NCBI RefSeq assembly: GCF_946479965.1
Contig: NZ_CAMLHX010000080.1
Coordinates: forward strand, 1 to 12,436
Direction: 5' to 3'
Length of the DNA stretch: 12,436 nt
Source of the DNA: an uncultured Mucilaginibacter sp.
GTDB taxonomy: Bacteria > Bacteroidota > Bacteroidia > Sphingobacteriales > Sphingobacteriaceae
The notes below the pieces were generated by a model. The model made no database searches, was not told the origin of the DNA, and was given only the letters and a program-made list of their open reading frames with translations. The position numbers and the translations under genes are program-made. Positions within the stretch are counted from its first letter, which is position 1; each line of letters begins with the position of its first letter. This document shows, in pieces, positions 5,366 through 12,436 of the stretch.

Positions 5366-5426
5366 AGGCGAATATAAGACGTTTTGAGGGAAAGACGGTT
5401 GGGCCTTTTGCTAATACATTTCCCTT

Positions 5427-5443
5427 TTAAACTTTTAGTTTAA
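5427..5443. promoter_or_regulatory. Inverted repeat TTAAAC-N5-GTTTAA, candidate operator
   Basis: Two perfect 6-bp arms around TTTTA lie in the divergent region between the Crp/Fnr-like gene and the plus-strand genes, 62 bp from the regulator's ATG. The size and symmetry resemble dimeric Crp/Fnr sites (Fnr: TTGAT-N4-ATCAA), but the bases differ. Autoregulation is inferred from position only. Confidence 0.35.
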
Positions 5444-5455
5444 CAACAAAAACAT

Positions 5456-5463
5456 TATATTAG
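5456..5463 (+). promoter_or_regulatory. Weak -7-like element TATATTAG
   Basis: Seven of eight bases match TAnnTTTG. The element lies 20 bp before the small ORF at 5484 and about 195 bp before the 899-residue gene. There is no clear TTG at -33 (the place holds TTT), so it is tentative. Confidence 0.25.
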
Positions 5464-5483
5464 CCATACCTAACTTGTTTGCA

Positions 5484-5567
5484 ATGATTCGATTGAACCG
5501 AACTCTAGTCCTCATTTTGGCTGTTTGTCTAATTGCCAGCACTCCGAAGAAAGATTTGTGGCTTTGA
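5484..5567 (+). CDS. Possible 27-residue hydrophobic small protein
   Basis: A short frame from ATG 5484 to TGA 5565-5567 encodes 27 residues. It has a basic start (MIRLNR), an uninterrupted hydrophobic core (TLVLILAVCLIAS) long enough for a membrane segment or signal peptide, and a short polar tail (TPKKDLWL). A -7-like element lies 20 bp upstream. It could be a membrane micropeptide, a leader peptide for the 899-residue gene 91 bp downstream, the remnant of a lost exported protein, or chance. No Shine-Dalgarno is present, which is uninformative in this phylum. Confidence 0.3.
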   Translation: MIRLNRTLVLILAVCLIASTPKKDLWL

Positions 5568-5658
5568 ACTTCAATCTTCGCATTTTTGATCTTATATACA
5601 ATCGGACAGCTTATTTAATTGAACTACAATATTATAATCAACCATCCTTATATATCGC

Positions 5659-8358
5659 ATGAAAAAGATTCTATTAATTTGCCTGTTTGGACTTTTCGGC
5701 GGCAATATACACGCGCAATCCGTAAACGCGTTTACGGATATCCAAAACATAAAACACCTGATTGATGACGCGAAGCTAAATGAAAGTGGCACTTCAGCCA
5801 GAAAGCTTACCGGGGTTATTTTATCCTATTATGCCGACCGAAATATCGATGTGTTAGCAGATATCAAAAAAACTTTTGGTGCGGAACTTGCCCTTATCGT
5901 AGAAAAGACTTTAAAGTTTCGCGATTATTCAAAACTTGCAGTATACATGGCTTCTAATCTTACAAAAACAGATTTTGATGCCGCAGGCACTACCATATCA
6001 GAGCTTAATGAATTGGCGAATAAATACACGGATAATGCAACAAAACTGGCTACCGTACTCAATTACTTAAAAAACAAATTTCCGGATGTTAAAAAATTGG
6101 TTGACCAACAAGGCAAGCTCGATCAATTAACGGCGTTGATGCTAACTATTAAACCTATTAAAAACAATCTTGATACTGCCATTACATCTAAATTCAAAGC
6201 TCAATTTAGTCACAGCATTGACTCGTTGTTGGCGCAGGGAGGCCTTTTAAATATTGATGAACTTGATGGTGCAATAATCAAACTCACCGATTACCAATTA
6301 CATTTTACAGATTATACCAGCCTTACCACCGCAATTGACAGGTTAAAAATAATTGTTGATCTGATACTCACCAATAAACCTAATGTGATGCAGAGTTTCC
6401 TAACATCCAGAGGCTCAGGTGGCATCCCGGTACTTGACGCTGCGGCAATTAATACAGCTATTGGTCAAATTCCTCAGGCTACTTTATTGCCCGAAGCTGA
6501 AAAAAGCATCGTCAGCGGATCAAATACTGTAGAAATGAAATTGGTAGATGCAGTGGCGATATTATTAATTGAGCATGCCAAAAAGGATTTGCTCATGGTG
6601 TTTTTTCAAAAAATTCGGTCAGAGGCTGCCAAACAACCTTTATTATTGGATATGTTTCCGCACACCTATGCCCTTCTTGGTGAGTACCCTATTTACGAGT
6701 TACCTAAATTTGGCAGGCTATGGTCACATGCCATAGCCGAAGATCTGGTAGATCTGCCTAATAACGTTGCGCACGGCGCTTACATCCAAAACAGGCCAGA
6801 AATAATCAGGTCATCAGCCTTCAATGTCTTTATTGATATTATACAAATAGCAAACAGGGTAAAAATGCGCACCACGTTACCGGCAATGGTTAACTATTAT
6901 GCAGCCAACCCCGACTCGCTGCGTACGCCATACATCAACGACACTTTTAAAGCTTTGAAAATGGTTTTCCAGGAATGCGTTACGAAAGACGATATTGGTA
7001 AATATGTATTAATAAAACCGGATGCCTTAGATCAGCTGAATGTGAACGAGATGAAAATAATGCTTGGCATGCTGGCCGCCAAGTATCCGGACATTTTCTC
7101 AAGATTCAGAGATACATTTTCGCCGGATAATCAGGCACAGGTAGCAACCCTCAGGCGCTATTTAAACAATATACTAACGCTAGTTAATAATTTCAATCAG
7201 GCTACCGTTCAGCCAGGTTCTGATAGTAACAAAATTCAGAACAACTCATCGGTATTTTGGGATGTGCTGGGAGAATTATTGAAAACCGCTAACAACAGCA
7301 CTATTATAAAATCGGTAACTGCCGATCATGCCGCATTTTTTAAGGTAGCCGAAAATTGTCTCAATATTTACCGGCAGGTTGAGCAAAAAAATTACTCGGC
7401 CATGGTACATGAATCATTGCAGCTTATAGTTGCACTTACACCACAGCGATTTTCTGCAGCATCTTTACTGGTAAAAACCTGGAAGCTTGACAAGGATAAG
7501 CAATCAGCCATTTTCGCTAACATGATCCAAAACTTTGCTAAAACGGATATGTTGATATCGGGTGAACATAAGCCCGGCGACGTAGATCAGTTAAAAACTC
7601 TCGCAAAAGAAATTTTTGCAATGGAGGGTGCTAAAGAAATTTTAACAAGCGCTTCTGCTGATGCCTTTTATGAGCAAATTTTGCTTTTATACAACAATGC
7701 CAAAGTGCTGCCACAAGGCAATAAATTAATTAATAACGCATTTATTAATAATCTGTCGCGCATTGGCCAGTTCTGGACTGACGTGTTGAGTGCACAAAAA
7801 AGCACTGAACTAAGTGCTGTAATAGAAACTTATGCAGTGCAACCAAGCTCCTACTTAATTAAACGGAATACACGCGCTTCGGTTAGTTTTAACGCTTATT
7901 TGGGGGCATATTTTGGATCTGAATGGGTTCAAAATACCATAAAACCGGTATTTGGAATTTCAGCCCCAATCGGGGTTTCATTTAACTGGGGCTTTCACAG
8001 AAAAGAGAAAGTAATTTCGGAAAAATCATTTCTTGGCAGGGCCGGAAAACTTAAATCGCTAAACGGTGCAAGTTTTTCATTAAACCTGTCTATTGTAGAT
8101 ATAGGTGCGGTAGCGTCTTATCGTATCAACAACGGCAATGATGGCCCCTTGCCGCAAAATTTCAGTGTAGGCCAGTTACTTGCGCCGGGTTTAAGTTTAA
8201 GTTATGGTATTAAAGGTATTCCGTTGAGCGTTTCTGTAGGAGGCCAGCTAACCCCACAATTACGCAGTCTGAATAATGCAACGCAGCCGCAACCGTCATT
8301 TCGTGCTTATGCCGGATTGTTTTATGATCTGCCTTTCCACACTTTTTCAATGCGATAG
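5659..8358 (+). CDS. Large exported protein of unknown family, helical body with beta-rich C-terminus
   Basis: An 899-residue protein with a clear signal peptide: MKKILL, hydrophobic core ICLFGLFGG, and probable cleavage at HA-Q (19/20). Residues about 25-730 are predominantly helical by eye, with many amphipathic segments and no clear enzyme motif; this part may be an all-helical repeat solenoid. From about 737 the character changes to alternating beta-strand patterns with glycine turns and aromatic girdle-like residues (ASVSFNAYLGAYFG, ISAPIGVSFNWGF, GASFSLNLSIVDIGAVASY, GLSLSYGIKG, LSVSVGGQL, SFRAYAGLFYDL), as in an outer-membrane beta-barrel or beta-sandwich. Cysteines are rare after the signal (C440, C567). 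I do not recognise the family. A surface or periplasmic helical domain tethered by a small barrel is inference. There is no lipobox and no obvious type IX sorting tail. Confidence 0.85.
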   Translation: MKKILLICLFGLFGGNIHAQSVNAFTDIQNIKHLIDDAKLNESGTSARKLTGVILSYYADRNIDVLADIKKTFGAELALIVEKTLKFRDYSKLAVYMASNLTKTDFDAAGTTISELNELANKYTDNATKLATVLNYLKNKFPDVKKLVDQQGKLDQLTALMLTIKPIKNNLDTAITSKFKAQFSHSIDSLLAQGGLLNIDELDGAIIKLTDYQLHFTDYTSLTTAIDRLKIIVDLILTNKPNVMQSFLTSRGSGGIPVLDAAAINTAIGQIPQATLLPEAEKSIVSGSNTVEMKLVDAVAILLIEHAKKDLLMVFFQKIRSEAAKQPLLLDMFPHTYALLGEYPIYELPKFGRLWSHAIAEDLVDLPNNVAHGAYIQNRPEIIRSSAFNVFIDIIQIANRVKMRTTLPAMVNYYAANPDSLRTPYINDTFKALKMVFQECVTKDDIGKYVLIKPDALDQLNVNEMKIMLGMLAAKYPDIFSRFRDTFSPDNQAQVATLRRYLNNILTLVNNFNQATVQPGSDSNKIQNNSSVFWDVLGELLKTANNSTIIKSVTADHAAFFKVAENCLNIYRQVEQKNYSAMVHESLQLIVALTPQRFSAASLLVKTWKLDKDKQSAIFANMIQNFAKTDMLISGEHKPGDVDQLKTLAKEIFAMEGAKEILTSASADAFYEQILLLYNNAKVLPQGNKLINNAFINNLSRIGQFWTDVLSAQKSTELSAVIETYAVQPSSYLIKRNTRASVSFNAYLGAYFGSEWVQNTIKPVFGISAPIGVSFNWGFHRKEKVISEKSFLGRAGKLKSLNGASFSLNLSIVDIGAVASYRINNGNDGPLPQNFSVGQLLAPGLSLSYGIKGIPLSVSVGGQLTPQLRSLNNATQPQPSFRAYAGLFYDLPFHTFSMR

Positions 8359-8564
8359 GTGTTCATCAACAATACCCCTCTCTAAAATCTACGGGCGCAT
8401 TTTCCTGGCTATACAAGCCTCTATTCGTAAATAGCTAAAAGGTGTTTTGGCCTGCAAAATCCATCTAATAGCAATGGTGCAATAATTTAACATCAAACTT
8501 ATTATAGTCCGCGAAAAAATATTTATATTTAGTTGCTATAATTTATCAACAAAGCTTTGTAAAG
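8359..8564. other. 206-bp intergenic region
   Basis: Nothing coding was seen. A TATATTTA (8524-8531) resembles a -7 element but lacks a TTG about 20 bp upstream. No convincing terminator hairpin with a T-run follows the 899-residue gene. Confidence 0.4.
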
Positions 8565-9188
8565 TTGCCGGTAAGAAGGAAGATAAAAAAGACGCTGGTG
8601 TTAATATGGTTATTGCTGTTGTTATCGGCAATTGGGGCTCTTTTTTGGTATAACGATTGGGTTTACCAGTTACCAACCCCTGTCCCTAAAGATTATAAAC
8701 CTGTTAAAACAGGCAAAACAATCAGTTTGACCAGCCCGCTGCAGGTTTACCACAACAAGCCATTATTCATTCATTTTTTTAACCCGGAATGCCCCTGTTC
8801 CCGTTTCAATATGGATCATTTTAAATCGTTAGTGAGACAGTATGGCGATCAGATGAATTTCGTGGTGGTGGTAGTCAGCCCGAAAAAGTTCAGCGCTAAC
8901 GCAATAAAAGATAAATACGATCTTAAACTACCGGTTTTATTTGATCAAACGGTTCTGGCTAAATCATGTGGCGTTTATTCAACGCCGCAAGCTGTTTTAC
9001 TGGATGACCGGCACCGATTGGTTTATCGGGGCAACTATAACAGCAGCAGGTATTGTACAGACGAAAAAACAAGCTATGCCAAAATTGCCCTGACTGAATT
9101 TTTACAGGAACAGACTCATTTTTCAACGGTAAACAATCCGCTGGCTGTAAGGGCCTACGGTTGTAGTTTGCCGGGTTGCCCCAATTAA
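8565..9188 (+). CDS. Membrane-anchored thioredoxin-fold protein with C-P-C motif (DUF6436-like)
   Basis: A 207-residue protein. The basic start RRKIKK (4-9) and one hydrophobic segment (11-28) anchor it with the rest in the periplasm. A thioredoxin-like domain follows: LFIHFFNPECPC (67-78) sets the active site at C76-P-C78 instead of C-x-x-C; FVVVVVS (99-105) is a core strand; YSTPQAVLLD (138-147) carries the cis-proline P141; and RLVYRGNY (151-158) is the last strand. Four more cysteines (C135, C164, C200, C205) include a C-terminal GCSLPGC that resembles what I recall of DUF6436. A disulfide reductase or thiol sensor role is inferred. The start is TTG 8565-8567: the frame is closed upstream by TAG 8505-8507, no ATG intervenes, and the next in-frame methionine is residue 83, inside the domain. 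The hybrid kinase begins 25 bp later, so an operon is likely. Confidence 0.8.
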   Translation: MPVRRKIKKTLVLIWLLLLLSAIGALFWYNDWVYQLPTPVPKDYKPVKTGKTISLTSPLQVYHNKPLFIHFFNPECPCSRFNMDHFKSLVRQYGDQMNFVVVVVSPKKFSANAIKDKYDLKLPVLFDQTVLAKSCGVYSTPQAVLLDDRHRLVYRGNYNSSRYCTDEKTSYAKIALTEFLQEQTHFSTVNNPLAVRAYGCSLPGCPN

Positions 9189-9213
9189 TTGCTGATTCTT
9201 TAATAATGTTACG

Positions 9214-11463
9214 ATGAATGCTTCTCTATCCTTAACCGCCGACAACGCTGCACGCGACTATCTTTTCGACGTAAAGGAAAGATCAGACCGTTTGATGAAT
9301 TATTTCCTGGCGGGCTATTTTGTGATCGGCCTCACCTTTGCAGTATATTACGATACCTGGTTAATTGCGCTGGGAACCGGTAGTTTTTGTATAATAGCCT
9401 ATTATTCAGCTAAGATTGCCCTGCCGGATTCGGATCTGTATCAGTATGTACTGAGTGCTGTGCTGGGTATATTTATGGCCCAATATATTTACCAATTGCA
9501 TGGTATGTTTGAAATGCACTTTTTCGCCTTTATAGGTAGTGCGCTACTCATAACCTATCAGAAATGGCAATTGCAATTGCCAATAATGATCATTGTTCTG
9601 GTTCATCATGCGATTTTTGGCTATTTGCAGGATACCGGCCTTACAAAGGTATATTTTACCCAGCTCGATTATTTTACGCTTCAAACTTTCATCATCCACA
9701 TTTTGCTTGCAGCTGTAATATTTTTTATTTGTGGCTTATGGGCATATATGCTCAAAAATATCAACGAGCGCCAGATCAACCAAACCCTTGAAATGGCTGA
9801 ACTGCAAAAAGAAGCTCAGCTTTCTATGGAACGCAAACGTAATGAGGGTGTGCTTCGAAAAGCTAATGAACAGCTGCAGGCGGCTAACATTGAACTGGAA
9901 AAGGCCCGCCGCGAAGCAGAGCGGGCAAATCAGGCCAAAAGCATCTTCCTTGCCACTATGAGCCATGAGATCCGCACGCCGATGAATGGTGTGATTGGTA
10001 TGGCGGCACTGTTACGGGAGACGTCGCTGTCTGAGGAGCAGGAAATGTTCACAGATACGATTACCACCTGCGGCGATACACTGATGAGTGTTATAAACGA
10101 TATTCTTGATTTCTCCAAGATCGAATCCGGGAGCCTGGAACTTGAACGTGAGGATTTTAACCTGCGCCGATGTTTAGAAGACGTGCTGGATATGTTTGGT
10201 ACGCGTGCGGCAAAAGCCGGACTTGATCTGGTATACCAAATAGATGAAGATGTTCCGTTGCAGATAGTTGGCGACCAGCTACGCCTGCGCCAGGTATTAA
10301 TAAACCTGGTGGGCAATGCCATGAAATTTACTGAGCACGGCGAAGTTTGCGTTTGTGTGCACCTGGAAAAGAACGAAACCGACGGCCGGATGGAGTTGCT
10401 GTTTGAGGTTCGCGATACGGGTATTGGTATCCCTGAAGACAAACTGGAATATTTATTTAAAGCATTTTCGCAGGTAGATGCTTCCACCACGCGCAAATAT
10501 GGTGGCACCGGCCTTGGGCTTGCCATTTCTGAAAAACTGGTACGGCTTATGGGCGGCGAGATCAGTGTTAAAAGCAAGCCGGACAGGGGTTCTACTTTTT
10601 CTTTTACAGTAAGCACCAACAAAGGCACCAAGGTGCTGGTACCTTACACTTATTATAGTATGGGCGAGCAGGAAAGCAAGCGCATATTAATTGTAGATGA
10701 TAATGAAACCAACCGCGCCATACTGAAACGTCAATTTGAATTCTGGAAACTGGTGCCTGTCCTTGCTGCCTCGGGCGAGGAAGCCCTTGCGCAACTGGCA
10801 ACTGGTCCGGAAATAGACCTGATCATCACCGATATGCAAATGCCCGGCATGGATGGCATGATGCTGGCAACAAAAACCAGAGAGCTATATCCGCAGGTCC
10901 CTGTTATCCTGCTGAGTTCTATCGGCGAAGAATTTAAAGATGATGCCCGGGCCTTGTTCGTGTCAGTAATGACTAAACCTATCAGGCAGCATATCCTGAG
11001 CAAACAGGTTTTAAGTGCGCTGCAAAACAGGGCGATAGCGTTTTCCGCACCGGCAGCTCCAAAAAAATTGTCGGCAGATTTTAGCCAACGATATCCATAT
11101 ATCCTGCTTGTAGCCGAAGATAACCCGATGAATCAGCACGTGATCGTGCATATCCTGCAAAAACTCGGCTATCAGCCGGATTTAGCCGCTAACGGACAGG
11201 AAGCACTTGAAGCAGCCTGTAGAAAGGATTACGATCTTATTCTGATGGATATGCAAATGCCTGTTGTTGACGGCCTGCAAGCTACCAAGCTGATCCGCCA
11301 AACCGTAGTGAAGCAGCCGGTGATCATTGCCCTTACCGCAGCTGCTATGGAAGGAGACGAGAAAGCGTGCCTGGAAGCCGGAATGAATGATTACCTGGGC
11401 AAGCCAATACAATTGGATGAACTAATGCATAAACTGGAACATTGGCACCAACCCGCTAAATAG
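9214..11463 (+). CDS. Six-TM hybrid histidine kinase with two receiver domains
   Basis: A 749-residue membrane kinase. About six hydrophobic segments (31-46, 49-66, 78-93, 103-116, 121-137, 157-179) form the sensor, which contains clustered histidines (H96, H102, H131, H132). A coiled coil (about 183-243) leads to the HisKA phospho-acceptor H251 in SHEIRTP. The ATPase domain has N-box N368 ([10 protein letters not shown]), DTGIG (401-405), the FKAFSQ F-box (415-420) and GTGLGL (431-436). REC1 (489-605) has D495-D496, phospho-acceptor D540 and K588. REC2 (628-745) has E635-D636, D679, T708 and K730. There is no HPt domain or output domain, so phosphate must pass to a separate protein, possibly one of the stand-alone receivers. 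It follows the thioredoxin-fold gene by 25 bp, so thiol or redox input is a reasonable inference. Start ATG 9214 has no Shine-Dalgarno. Confidence 0.93.
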   Translation: MNASLSLTADNAARDYLFDVKERSDRLMNYFLAGYFVIGLTFAVYYDTWLIALGTGSFCIIAYYSAKIALPDSDLYQYVLSAVLGIFMAQYIYQLHGMFEMHFFAFIGSALLITYQKWQLQLPIMIIVLVHHAIFGYLQDTGLTKVYFTQLDYFTLQTFIIHILLAAVIFFICGLWAYMLKNINERQINQTLEMAELQKEAQLSMERKRNEGVLRKANEQLQAANIELEKARREAERANQAKSIFLATMSHEIRTPMNGVIGMAALLRETSLSEEQEMFTDTITTCGDTLMSVINDILDFSKIESGSLELEREDFNLRRCLEDVLDMFGTRAAKAGLDLVYQIDEDVPLQIVGDQLRLRQVLINLVGNAMKFTEHGEVCVCVHLEKNETDGRMELLFEVRDTGIGIPEDKLEYLFKAFSQVDASTTRKYGGTGLGLAISEKLVRLMGGEISVKSKPDRGSTFSFTVSTNKGTKVLVPYTYYSMGEQESKRILIVDDNETNRAILKRQFEFWKLVPVLAASGEEALAQLATGPEIDLIITDMQMPGMDGMMLATKTRELYPQVPVILLSSIGEEFKDDARALFVSVMTKPIRQHILSKQVLSALQNRAIAFSAPAAPKKLSADFSQRYPYILLVAEDNPMNQHVIVHILQKLGYQPDLAANGQEALEAACRKDYDLILMDMQMPVVDGLQATKLIRQTVVKQPVIIALTAAAMEGDEKACLEAGMNDYLGKPIQLDELMHKLEHWHQPAK

Positions 11464-11504
11464 GGAATCCCGTCAATGATCTTCGCTAAAACAACCTGCT
11501 AATC

Positions 11505-12436
11505 TTAACTCATCCGTTTTTGACCTGGCAGAGTAAAATAAAACGTTGATCCTTTGCCTATCTCGCTTTGTACATTAATATGGCCTTTATGATGATTAAT
11601 GATCTCGGTAGAGATATACAACCCCATTCCTAATCCGCTGGCACTGAATGTTTTGTCTTCTACCCGATAAAAACGGTCAAATATCTTTTTGCGCTGCTCC
11701 TCTGACAAGCCTATCCCCTCGTCGGTTACAGATACCGTTACATTGCCGTCAGTAACCTTCCCCTCAATGGTGATCTTGCTACCTGGCTTTGAATATTTAG
11801 CGGCGTTGCTAACTAAATTATTTAATACCTGCTCCAGGCGTTCCTGATTGCCGTAAACAGGTAGGTTCGGCTCAACATAGTGCTCAATTATATGGTCGGG
11901 GTACATCTGCACCGCGCTTTCCACGCCCGCATTCACCATTTCGGCCAGGTTGATATTGTCCATTGCATATTCTAACCGGCCCGCTTGTATCTTGCTCACA
12001 TCCAGCAGATCGTTTATTAAATGCTGTAGCTTATTAACCGCGCTAAGGGCCTTGCTTATGTATTGCTTAATGGCCGCGGGCACCTCCTCCTTTTTGTACA
12101 TACCCATTAACTGTATGTAACCTTTTAAACTTGTAAGCGGCGTTTTCAGCTCATGGCTGGCAATACCGATGAACTCGTCCTTTTTATCCATGGCTTGCTT
12201 TTGCTCCTCAATGTCAGTTGCGGAGCCTACCCAAAACAATATCTCGCCGTTCTCATCCAGCAGCGGCACACCCCGGTTAAGGTGCCATCGGTAAGTGCCA
12301 TCTGCTTTTCTGTAACGGTTTTCAAATTCATACACATTACCACTTCGCATAGCGCCATAATAATGCTCCTCGGTAAGCTTCAGGTCATCAGGGTGAATAA
12401 TATCCCTGAAACTTTCATATACGCCGGTTGTGGGCG
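11505..12436 (-). CDS. PAS-domain sensor histidine kinase, C-terminal part (5' end off right edge)
   Basis: The frame is open from the right edge to TAA 11505-11507, giving 309 visible residues. An internal ATG at 12350 is not the start: translation from the edge gives PAS sequence in frame, with HPDDL and then YRKADGTYRWHLNRGVP, a typical PAS_3-type beta-sheet ending in VGSATDIEEQK. HisKA follows with phospho-acceptor H at 12153-12155 (ASHELKTP). The ATPase has an N-box asparagine at 11805-11807 (NLVSNAAKYS), DEGIGLS, FDRFYRV and GLGMGLYIS, then ends at KRMS. No receiver is attached, so this is an orthodox kinase needing a separate regulator. The visible part is cytoplasmic. It converges on the hybrid kinase gene with a 41-bp gap. 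Confidence 0.93.
   Translation of the reverse strand, partial: PTTGVYESFRDIIHPDDLKLTEEHYYGAMRSGNVYEFENRYRKADGTYRWHLNRGVPLLDENGEILFWVGSATDIEEQKQAMDKKDEFIGIASHELKTPLTSLKGYIQLMGMYKKEEVPAAIKQYISKALSAVNKLQHLINDLLDVSKIQAGRLEYAMDNINLAEMVNAGVESAVQMYPDHIIEHYVEPNLPVYGNQERLEQVLNNLVSNAAKYSKPGSKITIEGKVTDGNVTVSVTDEGIGLSEEQRKKIFDRFYRVEDKTFSASGLGMGLYISTEIINHHKGHINVQSEIGKGSTFYFTLPGQKRMS

Noticed and set aside
9930..10631. 233-codon open frame antisense to the hybrid kinase
   Set aside because: It lies opposite the HisKA/ATPase domains. Its translation is serine- and arginine-rich with no domain character, as expected for the complement of a conserved coding region.
12350..12350. ATG at 12350 as the start of the right-edge kinase
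   Set aside because: Upstream sequence to the window edge is open in the same frame and encodes the rest of a PAS domain (HPDDL and surrounding residues), so the true start is outside.

Overview
The window looks like a chromosomal segment of a Bacteroidota bacterium, probably Sphingobacteriaceae (Mucilaginibacter/Pedobacter-like). This rests on the moderately AT-rich sequence, the near-absence of Shine-Dalgarno sequences, candidate promoters resembling the Bacteroidota TTG / TAnnTTTG consensus, and the kinds of protein present (21-residue coiled-coil signalling repeats, stand-alone receivers, a KaiB homologue, a Crp/Fnr-type regulator and multi-domain histidine kinases). The genus is an inference; there is no rRNA or other marker gene here.

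Layout. Positions 3-515 (minus) are the N-terminus of a protein made almost wholly of 21-residue coiled-coil repeats; its C-terminus is off the left edge. A 431-bp spacer (516-946) follows. It carries eight copies of GTTTCA/TGAAAC and several perfect inverted repeats. A flavodoxin-fold protein lies at 947-1453 (minus) and a small lipoprotein at 1663-2118 (plus). A compact minus-strand cassette, receiver - KaiB-like - receiver, occupies 3228 down to 2141. Upstream of it, also on the minus strand, are a Crp/Fnr-family regulator (4772-5365) and a cytochrome P450 (3378-4703). From 5484 rightwards the plus strand carries a possible 27-residue peptide, an 899-residue exported protein of unknown family with a helical body and a beta-rich C-terminus, a membrane-anchored thioredoxin-fold protein with a C-P-C motif, and a six-TM hybrid histidine kinase with two receivers. 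A second PAS-containing histidine kinase (minus) runs off the right edge.

How the genes may work together. Signalling dominates: two histidine kinases, two stand-alone receivers, the KaiB-like protein, and a coiled-coil protein that is probably another sensor. The receiver-KaiB-receiver cassette is the most distinctive unit. Its genes are tightly packed, with a TAATG stop/start overlap and one unusually strong Shine-Dalgarno sequence for kaiB, and no kaiC is visible. The thioredoxin-fold protein and hybrid kinase are 25 bp apart and probably co-transcribed, which suggests a link between thiol redox state and phosphorelay. The Crp-like regulator is next to the P450 and may control it, but a candidate promoter in the 68-bp gap suggests the P450 can be transcribed separately. 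No rRNA, tRNA, CRISPR array, transposase or integrase was seen.
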